Below, piece by piece: positions 1 to 4,649 of a stretch of DNA of 6,774 bases; within the stretch, counting starts at the first letter, position 1, and each line of letters starts with the position of its first letter. The notes beneath the pieces are model-generated. The model was not told where the DNA came from. It did no database searches and saw only the letters and a program-made list of their open reading frames with translations. The translations under genes were made by a program, and so were the position numbers. The stretch is from Piscirickettsiaceae bacterium. Its GTDB lineage: Bacteria > Pseudomonadota > Gammaproteobacteria > Thiomicrospirales > Thiomicrospiraceae. Where the stretch lies: contig JALUXI010000252.1 of assembly GCA_027019045.1 (NCBI GenBank), forward strand, positions 1 to 6,774, read 5' to 3'.

Positions 1-112
1 CCACACCAGAAAGTTGCACCACATCCTTCCACTTTTCATAGCGCTTCAAAACCGATTTTGGCAAACGATCTAATTGCTTCGCCACCTGTTTATGCTCATA
101 AACAACCCACAT
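1..112 (-). CDS. RelE/ParE-type toxin, N-terminal part (cut by window edge)
   Basis: The visible 37 codons begin MWVVYEHKQVAKQLDRLPKS and continue through a KRYEKWKDVV segment to LSGV. This resembles the first helices of RelE/ParE-superfamily toxins of type II toxin-antitoxin systems, in which a basic 'K-x-x-KQL-x-x-LP' helix is followed by a second charged helix. Family members usually cleave ribosome-bound mRNA (RelE-like) or poison gyrase (ParE-like); the catalytic part lies outside the window, so the activity cannot be assigned. The ATG at 112-110 is the first possible standard start after an in-frame TAA seven codons upstream. There is no Shine-Dalgarno sequence in front of it. It lies downstream of merA on the same strand but has its own promoter. 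An antitoxin would be expected just off the left edge. The family call rests on recalled sequence resemblance over a short stretch. Confidence 0.7.
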   Translation of the reverse strand, partial: MWVVYEHKQVAKQLDRLPKSVLKRYEKWKDVVQLSGV

Positions 113-148
113 ACTAAAAATAGTATTGACTTAATACCCCAAAGTCAA
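111..148 (-). promoter_or_regulatory. Promoter of the RelE-like toxin gene with two overlapping palindromes
   Basis: Reading the minus strand, a -35 box TTGACT (148-143) is followed after exactly 17 bp by a -10 box TACTAT (125-120), and the toxin ATG starts 7 nt further on. Two inverted repeats overlie it. One has 7-bp arms TTGACTT/AAGTCAA (plus positions 126-132 and 142-148), covering the -35 box and the spacer. The other has 6-bp arms ATACTA/TAGTAT (111-116 and 121-126) with a 4-bp A/T loop, covering the -10 box and running into the start codon. Such palindromes over a toxin-antitoxin promoter are typical autoregulatory operators; binding by the unseen antitoxin is inferred. Confidence 0.7.
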
Positions 149-186
149 CCTCGCTTTCAAAAAGTAAGTGTGCATTGTTCTCAACA

Positions 187-1638
187 TCATCCCGCACAGC
201 AGGACAGTTGGGAGACATCTTGGGTAAAGGTTTGGGCGCATAACTTCAGCCCTTCCACTTGGGTTAAATAGGGGAATAGCATTTCTGCCAGATCATTCAC
301 CGTCATCCCTTGGGCAATAGCCATTGAAGCGGTTTGAATTATCTCGCCTGCCACATCTGCCACCATTTGCGCCCCCACTAAACGCAAAGTCTCCGCTTCT
401 GCCACCAGCTGAATAAAGCCTTCCGTCTTAAAATTCGCCAAGGCTCTAGGCACATGCACCAAATCCAATTTTCTAGACACCACCTTCATGCCCTGTGCTT
501 CCGCCTGCTCTGGACTCAACCCCACTGTCGCCACTTGAGGATCGGTAAACACCACCTTGGGCAAGACCGAAAGATCTAACCGCTCCTGCCCACCGAGCAT
601 ATTTTTCCCCGCCCGAGTGCCTGCGGCTGCTGCCACATAAACAAACTGTGGAGACTGCGTACAATCCCCCGCCGCATAAATGGATGGCTGGGTCGTTTGC
701 AAATTTTCATTCACCTTAATCCGTCCTCGTGCATCCACTAATACGCCCGCAGACTCAAGATTCAATCCATCCGTATTCGCCTGACGACCTGTAGCAATCA
801 GCAACTGCTCAGCACACAACTGCTCTCCCATCTGCGTCACACAGTGAAACGCATTTTCCGAATAGCTGACTGAATGCAAGGTTGTGTGTTCTAAAATCGT
901 CATCCCCTCCTTCACCAACACCTTTGTCAATAAGGCACCTATCGCTGCCTCTTCTTGAGACAACAAGGTCGTACGAGCCAATAAAGTCACTTTGGTTCCC
1001 AGCCTTAAAAACGCTTGAGCCATCTCCAACGCCACCGCCGAAGCCCCGACCACAATCAAACTTTTAGGCGTAGTTGGCGTAAATAACGCCTCTGTGGAAG
1101 TCCAATAGGGTGTCTCGGTCAATCCCTCAATCTCTGGCACATGAGGGCGAGAACCCGTTGCAATCAACACCTTATCCGCTTCAATCTGCTGAACGCCCCC
1201 TGAAGCCAGCTCAATTTTTAATGACTGACTGCTTAAAAACTTTGCTCGTCCATGAATCAATTCAATGGATGGATAATCCGCCAAAACATCTTCATATTTC
1301 GCCAACCGTAATTCCTCCACCCGACTTTGGATTTGTTGAGCCAAACCTGCACGATCCAACGAAAAGGAAGACAACTTAAGAGCAGGAAACGCCGTTTGCT
1401 TGCTCTCTTGAGCGATTTTGGCAGCACTGATCAATATTTTTGACGGCACACACCCCACATTGACACAGGTACCGCCAATTTGCGGTTGCTGCTCAATCAT
1501 CCACACCTTCGCCCCTGCTTTTGCCAGCTGTATCGCCGCTGCAAATGCCGCCGAACCAGAACCGATAATCGCTACCTTTAAAGGCTGTTGGCTTGCCTGA
1601 CAGCTTGACTCACAGCTTGTTTCGCAATGCTCACTCAT
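187..1638 (-). CDS. merA: Mercuric reductase MerA, short form without NmerA domain
   Basis: MerA is a cytosolic flavoprotein that reduces Hg(II) to volatile Hg(0) with NADPH. In this 483-residue protein the FAD-binding GSGSAA motif is at residues 26-31. The redox-active pair is in GGTCVNVGCVPSK (Cys58 and Cys63). A second nucleotide-binding motif VVGASAVALEMAQ is near residue 180. The AAGDC FAD motif is followed by PQFVYVAAAAGTRA, and the C-terminal tail QLSCCAG carries the Hg-binding vicinal cysteines (480-481). The usual N-terminal heavy-metal domain with GMTCxxC is absent; instead there is a short tail with Cys5, Cys9 and Cys13. A GTG at 1641 lies one codon upstream, but the AGGAGG at 1645-1650 is only 3 nt from it and 6 nt from the ATG at 1638, so ATG is chosen. 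It is the last gene of merT-merP-merA, 10 bp after merP. Identification is near certain; the exact start is slightly less so. Confidence 0.97.
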   Translation of the reverse strand: MSEHCETSCESSCQASQQPLKVAIIGSGSAAFAAAIQLAKAGAKVWMIEQQPQIGGTCVNVGCVPSKILISAAKIAQESKQTAFPALKLSSFSLDRAGLAQQIQSRVEELRLAKYEDVLADYPSIELIHGRAKFLSSQSLKIELASGGVQQIEADKVLIATGSRPHVPEIEGLTETPYWTSTEALFTPTTPKSLIVVGASAVALEMAQAFLRLGTKVTLLARTTLLSQEEAAIGALLTKVLVKEGMTILEHTTLHSVSYSENAFHCVTQMGEQLCAEQLLIATGRQANTDGLNLESAGVLVDARGRIKVNENLQTTQPSIYAAGDCTQSPQFVYVAAAAGTRAGKNMLGGQERLDLSVLPKVVFTDPQVATVGLSPEQAEAQGMKVVSRKLDLVHVPRALANFKTEGFIQLVAEAETLRLVGAQMVADVAGEIIQTASMAIAQGMTVNDLAEMLFPYLTQVEGLKLCAQTFTQDVSQLSCCAG

Positions 1639-1644
1639 CACACC

Positions 1645-1651
1645 CCTCCTA
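1645..1651 (-). promoter_or_regulatory. merA ribosome binding site fused to the merP stop codon
   Basis: The minus strand reads TAGGAGG, in which TAG (1651-1649) ends merP and AGGAGG (1650-1645) is a perfect Shine-Dalgarno for merA. Spacing favours the ATG at 1638 over the GTG at 1641. The overlap suggests that ribosomes finishing merP re-initiate on merA. Confidence 0.8.
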
Positions 1652-1921
1652 TTTTTTCACCTTTGAAGGATAACCCGCCGCTGCTGTCGCTTTCATTAAA
1701 TCCTCAAGCTTTACCAAAGTATCTTCATACTTCACCTTAGCCGTTTTTGTTTTTAAGGAAGCCTCCACCTGCTTAACCCCCTTAAGCTTCAATAGAGATT
1801 TTTTAACGGTAATCGGACAGACTGCACAATACATACCAGGCACCGCCAGCACAACCGTCTTTTCCACCGCCAAAACATTCAAAGAAGCTAACAACCCTAA
1901 AACCAATATCAACTTTTTCAT
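1649..1921 (-). CDS. merP: Periplasmic mercuric-ion-binding protein MerP
   Basis: MerP captures Hg(II) in the periplasm and hands it to MerT. The 90-residue product has a signal peptide: MKK, a hydrophobic stretch LILVLGLLASLNVL, and a likely cleavage after Ala18 (V-L-A). A single heavy-metal-associated (HMA) domain follows, with the metal site GMYCAVC (Cys32 and Cys35) and then PITVKKSLLKLKGV, which matches the classic MerP pattern and length (about 91 residues). The binding loop has Tyr and Val where many MerPs have Thr and small residues; both cysteines are intact. It starts 12 bp after merT and is preceded by AAGGAG (1935-1930), whose first bases belong to the merT stop TAA. It is transcribed with merT and merA from the MerR-controlled promoter. 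Confidence 0.97.
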   Translation of the reverse strand: MKKLILVLGLLASLNVLAVEKTVVLAVPGMYCAVCPITVKKSLLKLKGVKQVEASLKTKTAKVKYEDTLVKLEDLMKATAAAGYPSKVKK

Positions 1922-1933
1922 CTTTCGTTCTCC

Positions 1934-2560
1934 TTAATACAACCAAGACTCAGGCAATAATGGAATCCACCATGAAGAGGATACTAAAATCGTTGCGATC
2001 CCCAATGCCACCCAAAACAGACGGCGGCGGTTCTTAAGGAAGCGCTGATTAAATCCCTTGGCTTCTGGGCAAGCCAAATGTTCAGAGTCAAGGCATCTTT
2101 TCGCAGGCGTATGTCGATACGGTAAGAAAAGATAACGCAGAGGCTGGACATTTGGCTTAGACCCCTTCGGGCGGGGCTTTAAGGGGCAGCTTCGTTGTTG
2201 GGCTTTTTGACAAGGGCTAGCCATTGCCTGCAAAGCCCGCCTAGAATCTGCCTCCTTAAAGTCCCGCAGAAGCTCAAGCGATTTAATCAGCGCTTCCTTA
2301 ATCACCCTGGGCACAGCACAAGCACTGCCAGCCTGACAATTTGACTGAGGCTTATACAAACCCCATCCCACCCAAAGAAACAGCAATGCGGTGACCACAA
2401 TAAAATAGGGTTTTAACGGCTCAAATATCGCCAAACTGGCAATCCAAGAACCACTCACTCCCAATAAAAGCAGCACCAAAGGCCCTGCACAGCACAAGCT
2501 CGCCCCAATCGCAGCGGCCACCGCACCTAAAATAGGTAATTTAGAATGTTGAATTGACAT
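1934..2560 (-). CDS. merT: Mercuric transporter MerT with an 88-residue in-frame mobile-element insertion
   Basis: MerT is an inner-membrane protein of about 116 residues that moves Hg(II) from MerP into the cytoplasm. This product is 208 residues. Residues 1-88 hold transmembrane helix 1 with the Cys23-Cys24 pair (SLCCAGPLVL), helix 2 (FIVVTALLFLWVGWGLY) and the loop with the second pair, Cys75 and Cys81 (CQAGSACAVP). Residues 177-208 hold helix 3 (RLFWVALGIATILVSSSWW). Residues 89-176 have no counterpart in MerT; they are translated from a 260-bp inverted-repeat element plus one copy of its TTAA target duplication. The insert is hydrophilic, rich in Lys and Arg, and brings four extra cysteines. 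Without it, a 120-residue MerT aligns gap-free with the classic protein from the Cys loop into helix 3. The ATG at 2560 is used because the upstream GTG at 2566 overlaps the AGGAGG (2566-2571). Whether the enlarged protein still transports is unknown; all four functional cysteines remain and the frame is open. Confidence 0.93.
   Translation of the reverse strand: MSIQHSKLPILGAVAAAIGASLCCAGPLVLLLLGVSGSWIASLAIFEPLKPYFIVVTALLFLWVGWGLYKPQSNCQAGSACAVPRVIKEALIKSLELLRDFKEADSRRALQAMASPCQKAQQRSCPLKPRPKGSKPNVQPLRYLFLPYRHTPAKRCLDSEHLACPEAKGFNQRFLKNRRRLFWVALGIATILVSSSWWIPLLPESWLY
2034..2037. repeat. TTAA target-site duplication, left copy
   Basis: TTAA here and at 2298-2301 borders the 260-bp element. 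Because TTAA is its own reverse complement it could also be counted as the tip of the inverted repeat. Reading it as a duplication makes element plus one copy 264 bp, and deleting that length restores a normal MerT. Confidence 0.75.
2038..2297. mobile_element. 260-bp MITE-like element with IS5-like ends, inserted in merT
   Basis: The outermost 18 bp, GGAAGCGCTGATTAAATC, occur at 2038-2055 and as a perfect reverse complement at 2280-2297. With a few mismatches and single-base bulges the inverted repeat goes on inward for about 15 bp (CTTG, GCTTCTG). TTAA flanks both ends (2034-2037 and 2298-2301) and is best read as a 4-bp target duplication. TTAA fits the YTAR target of IS5-group elements, and the GGAAG terminus resembles IS5 ends, so an IS5-family transposase acting in trans is inferred. 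The interior has no transposase but has hairpin-forming repeats: AAGCCAAATGT (2071-2081) pairs with 2148-2158, and ATCTTTTC (2095-2102) pairs with 2126-2133. It is entirely open in the merT frame. Confidence 0.88.
2298..2301. repeat. TTAA target-site duplication, right copy
   Basis: This is the partner of the TTAA at 2034-2037. In the merT frame it forms part of the Ile87-Lys88 codons (ATT AAG), directly before the foreign residues. Confidence 0.75.
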
Positions 2561-2565
2561 AAACA

Positions 2566-2571
2566 CCTCCT
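2566..2571 (-). promoter_or_regulatory. merT ribosome binding site
   Basis: The minus strand reads AGGAGG with a 5-nt spacer to the ATG at 2560. It overlaps the in-frame GTG at 2566-2564, which therefore cannot be the start. Confidence 0.8.
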
Positions 2572-2601
2572 AACCGAATTCAACCAGCTGAATTCAATTT
2601 C

Positions 2602-2632
2602 ATCATAACCCTGTACCTAGGTACGGAATCAA
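2602..2632 (-). promoter_or_regulatory. MerR-controlled merTPA promoter and mer operator
   Basis: On the minus strand a -35 box TTGATT (2632-2627) is separated by 19 bp from a -10 box TATGAT (2607-2602). The spacer holds the dyad CCGTACCTAGGTACAGG, with the perfect core GTACCTAGGTAC at 2613-2624. Tn501/Tn21 mer promoters have the same layout: an overlong 19-bp spacer with GTAC half sites, which Hg-bound MerR untwists so that RNA polymerase can open it. Transcription should start near 2595, giving a leader of about 35 nt before merT. The match in spacing and half sites, together with a bona fide merR next door, makes this assignment strong. Confidence 0.94.
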
Positions 2633-2634
2633 GA

Positions 2635-2640
2635 TAAAAT
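2635..2640 (+). promoter_or_regulatory. Possible -10 box of the merR promoter
   Basis: TAAAAT on the plus strand lies just beyond the mer operator. A 17-bp spacing would put a poor -35 (TGTACC, 2612-2617) inside the operator, which would fit the known autorepression of merR by MerR. If correct, transcription starts near 2647 and the 160-bp palindromic element becomes part of the merR leader. The -35 match is weak, so this is tentative. Confidence 0.4.
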
Positions 2641-2646
2641 CTCAAT

Positions 2647-2651
2647 TTCTT
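2647..2651. repeat. TTCTT target-site duplication, left copy
   Basis: TTCTT abuts the left end of the 160-bp palindromic element and is repeated at 2812-2816 at its right end. The next base outward differs on the two sides (T against C), so the duplication is 5 bp. Confidence 0.75.
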
Positions 2652-2811
2652 GAGAACTTTGCATGAGTGGGACGCGAGAGAAAAAAGAGATAAAATTTCT
2701 CGAATCGAGGCGGAAAACGCAGGTAATAGCCAGCTATTGCCAAGTTTTTCAACGAAGAGTCGGGGAATTTTAGCCTTTTTTATCCGTGTAGCCATCTCGT
2801 GCAAAGCTCTC
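2652..2811. mobile_element. 160-bp palindromic MITE-like element between mer operator and merR
   Basis: The whole segment is an imperfect palindrome centred between 2731 and 2732. By hand count about 51 of 80 opposite positions are complementary with no gap. The best-conserved parts are the ends (GAGAACTTTGCATGAG at 2652-2667 against CTCGTGCAAAGCTCTC at 2796-2811), the TAAAATT block near 2691-2697, and the centre GGTAATAGCCAGCTATTGCC (2722-2741). TTCTT occurs directly outside both ends (2647-2651 and 2812-2816), a 5-bp target duplication. It encodes no convincing protein; the ORFs on the two strands encode similar peptides only because of the symmetry. Its family is not recognised. As RNA it could fold into a long hairpin ending just upstream of the merR ribosome binding site. 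Confidence 0.82.
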
Positions 2812-2816
2812 TTCTT
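2812..2816. repeat. TTCTT target-site duplication, right copy
   Basis: This is the partner of 2647-2651. It lies 3 bp before the merR Shine-Dalgarno, so the insertion point was immediately upstream of the merR translation signal. Confidence 0.75.
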
Positions 2817-2819
2817 AAT

Positions 2820-2824
2820 AGGAG
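2820..2824 (+). promoter_or_regulatory. merR ribosome binding site
   Basis: AGGAG with a 7-nt spacer to the ATG at 2832 decides that start over an upstream in-frame GTG at 2799. The latter lies inside the mobile element and would add 11 residues unlike any MerR N-terminus. Confidence 0.75.
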
Positions 2825-2831
2825 AAACACC

Positions 2832-3251
2832 ATGTCAGAACAGAAAAGTAACCCCCTCACCATTGGACAGCTTGCTAAAATGGCCTCAGTTTCCGTCGAA
2901 ACCATTCGTTTTTATCAACGCAAGCACCTCATCCCCACGCCACCTAAACCCTATGGCAGTATTCGGCGTTATAGCTTAGAAGATGTCAAAAGAGTGCGAT
3001 TTATCAAATCTGCCCAAAAACTAGGATTTAGCCTTGCTGAAATCGCAAATCTACTCAGACTTGAAGATGGCACCCACTGTGCCGAAGCCAAAGCGATTGC
3101 AGAAAGTAAACTGATCTCAATCCGACAAAAAATTGCCGACCTCAAGACGCTAGAAAAAATTTTAGAAAGCTACACCTCAAACTGTGAAAACAAAACCAAC
3201 AACACCCCCTGCCCCATCATCTCCAACCTGTTTAATGACCCGTTTGTTTAA
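2832..3251 (+). CDS. merR: Mercury-responsive regulator MerR
   Basis: MerR is a dimeric repressor-activator of the mer operon. This 139-residue protein starts with the winged helix-turn-helix (LTIGQLAKMASVSVETIRFY, residues 9-28), then the wing with PYGSIRRY (40-47) and KSAQKLGFSLAEI (59-71), then the long dimerisation helix. Mercury is bound by three cysteines shared across the dimer. Here Cys83 (in LEDGTHC), Cys118 and Cys127 (in the C-terminal loop ending PCP) match Cys82, Cys117 and Cys126 of Tn501 MerR with a constant shift of one. This separates it from zinc, copper and lead MerR relatives. It is divergent from merTPA and shares the operator region with it. The distance to the operator is increased by the 160-bp palindromic insertion. 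It may be co-transcribed with gshA, 99 bp downstream on the same strand. Confidence 0.96.
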   Translation: MSEQKSNPLTIGQLAKMASVSVETIRFYQRKHLIPTPPKPYGSIRRYSLEDVKRVRFIKSAQKLGFSLAEIANLLRLEDGTHCAEAKAIAESKLISIRQKIADLKTLEKILESYTSNCENKTNNTPCPIISNLFNDPFV

Positions 3252-3315
3252 CAAAATGCTAACTAAATGCCTTTCTCAAATCTCACTTGTTTAAAAGTGC
3301 CATTAAAGATTAGTC

Positions 3316-3321
3316 TATAAT
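3316..3321 (+). promoter_or_regulatory. Candidate -10 box upstream of gshA
   Basis: A perfect TATAAT lies 29 bp upstream of the gshA ATG, predicting a start near 3328 and a leader of about 22 nt. No good -35 hexamer is found at 16-18 bp: TTGTTT (3287-3292) is 23 bp away. A small inverted repeat, CACTT-N6-AAGTG (3284-3299), sits where an activator could bind; that role is speculative. The remainder of 3252-3350 shows no gene and no clear merR terminator. Confidence 0.5.
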
Positions 3322-3350
3322 ATAGCTTTTTATTCAATCCCAAGACTGTC

Positions 3351-4649
3351 ATGCCCTCAACGAATCAAGTCCCCCATTTACAAACCGCCCTCACAGGCCC
3401 CCTTCAAGAGCTAGAGCAACATCTCATTGACCATAGCAAACAGATTGAAGCTTGGTTTCGCAAGCAATTTCAGCTCACGCCGCCGCCCTTCTACTGCTCG
3501 GTTGATCTTCGCAATGCGGGTTACAAGCTCGCCCCTGTGGACACCAATCTTTTTCCAGCAGGCTTTAATAACCTCCACCCTGACCTACGGCCATTGGCGA
3601 TTCAAGCTGCCCAACAAGCCGTCCAAGCCGCCTGCCCAATTGCTGATGGCGTGCTGATTATCCCTGAAAATCACACCCGCAACCTCTTCTATCTAGAAAA
3701 TGTCTGCACCCTGCAAGACATTTTGGAAAACGCAGGCTATGAAGTCCAAGTCGGCAGCCTCAACCCAGAGATCACCGAAGCCACTGACATTGAACTCCCT
3801 TCAGGCAATACCCTCACCCTCAAACCACTTCAACGCCAAGGTGACCGAGTTGGCGTGGATGACTTCTTCCCCTGTGCTGTGCTGCTCAATAATGATCTCT
3901 CAGGTGGCCGCCCCGAAATCCTAGAAAACATCAACCAAACCCTGCTTCCTCCCTTGGATTTAGGCTGGGCGAGTCGCTATAAAACAGATCACTTCCACCA
4001 CTATGAAGCGGTCACCGCTGATTTCGCCCAACTCATTGATATTGACCCTTGGGTCATCACTCCCAAATCGGTTGCTTGCGGCCCCATCAACTTTAAAGAA
4101 CGCATCGGGCTGGAGTGTCTCGCTGGGGCGGTCAATAGCGTCTTGCAAGAAACCCAAGAAGCCTACAACAAACACCAAATCTCCTGCAAACCGTTTGTCA
4201 TTATCAAATCCGACAGCGGCACCTACGGCATGTCTATTATGTCCGTCAGCGACCCTGAAGAGGTGCTGAATCTTAACCGTAAGCAACGCAATAAAATGGC
4301 CTCGGTGAAAGAAGGGCTGCAAGTTGAACAGATGCTGGTGCAAGAAGGGGTCTACACCTATGAAGACATTGAAGGGGCGGTCGCCGAACCTGTGGTCTAT
4401 ATGATTCACAACCATGTCATCGGTGGCTTCTACCGCGTGCATACTGGCAAAACCGCCACCGACAACCTCAACTCCCCAGGCATGCACTTTCTCCCCATCT
4501 CCTTTGAAAGTGCGGGGGTCACCCCCGATGCCTCCCAAGCCCCCGATGCCACCCCCAACCGCTTCTACGCCTACGGTGTCGTCGCCCGCCTCGCCCTACT
4601 GGCAGCGGCAAGAGAGATTGCTGAAGCGAAAAAAGGTCAAGCCCAATGA
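3351..4649 (+). CDS. gshA: Glutamate-cysteine ligase, proteobacterial ferrooxidans-type GshA
   Basis: The enzyme joins L-glutamate and L-cysteine with ATP to give gamma-glutamylcysteine, the first step of glutathione synthesis in the cytoplasm. The 432-residue protein resembles the GshA family first defined from Acidithiobacillus ferrooxidans (TIGR02049/PF08886, from memory), not the E. coli GshA fold. Characteristic stretches are FYCSVDLRNAGYKLAPVDTN (about 48-67) with FPAGFNNL, the PENHTRNLFYLENV segment near 104-117, and IIKSDSGTYGMSIMSV near 282-298, a nucleotide-binding-like loop. FYRVHTGKTATDNLNSPG lies in the last quarter. The start has no strong Shine-Dalgarno; this ATG is the one that follows the TATAAT box at a suitable distance. 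Its stop overlaps the gshB start (ATGA), indicating an operon with coupled translation. Confidence 0.93.
   Translation: MPSTNQVPHLQTALTGPLQELEQHLIDHSKQIEAWFRKQFQLTPPPFYCSVDLRNAGYKLAPVDTNLFPAGFNNLHPDLRPLAIQAAQQAVQAACPIADGVLIIPENHTRNLFYLENVCTLQDILENAGYEVQVGSLNPEITEATDIELPSGNTLTLKPLQRQGDRVGVDDFFPCAVLLNNDLSGGRPEILENINQTLLPPLDLGWASRYKTDHFHHYEAVTADFAQLIDIDPWVITPKSVACGPINFKERIGLECLAGAVNSVLQETQEAYNKHQISCKPFVIIKSDSGTYGMSIMSVSDPEEVLNLNRKQRNKMASVKEGLQVEQMLVQEGVYTYEDIEGAVAEPVVYMIHNHVIGGFYRVHTGKTATDNLNSPGMHFLPISFESAGVTPDASQAPDATPNRFYAYGVVARLALLAAAREIAEAKKGQAQ

Noticed and set aside
1934..2560. Treating merT as a pseudogene
   Set aside because: The frame is open, start signals are intact, all four functional cysteines and the three membrane helices are present, and the downstream ribosome binding site is coupled to its stop. 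Loss of function is possible but not shown by the sequence.
2799..2831. Longer MerR starting at GTG 2799
   Set aside because: The extra 11 codons are the arm of the mobile element, and the AGGAG at 2820-2824 is correctly spaced for the ATG at 2832.
2580..2979. Overlapping ORFs on both strands between merT and merR (74 codons minus at 2580-2804, 109 codons plus at 2650-2979) that encode similar peptides
   Set aside because: The similarity comes from the palindromic symmetry of the 160-bp element. Neither has a family match I recognise or a good start, and the plus ORF runs into merR in another frame.
3960..4538. 192-codon open frame antisense to gshA
   Set aside because: It lies entirely opposite a strongly conserved gshA reading frame and its composition reflects the C-rich gshA codons. 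No ribosome binding site or family resemblance.
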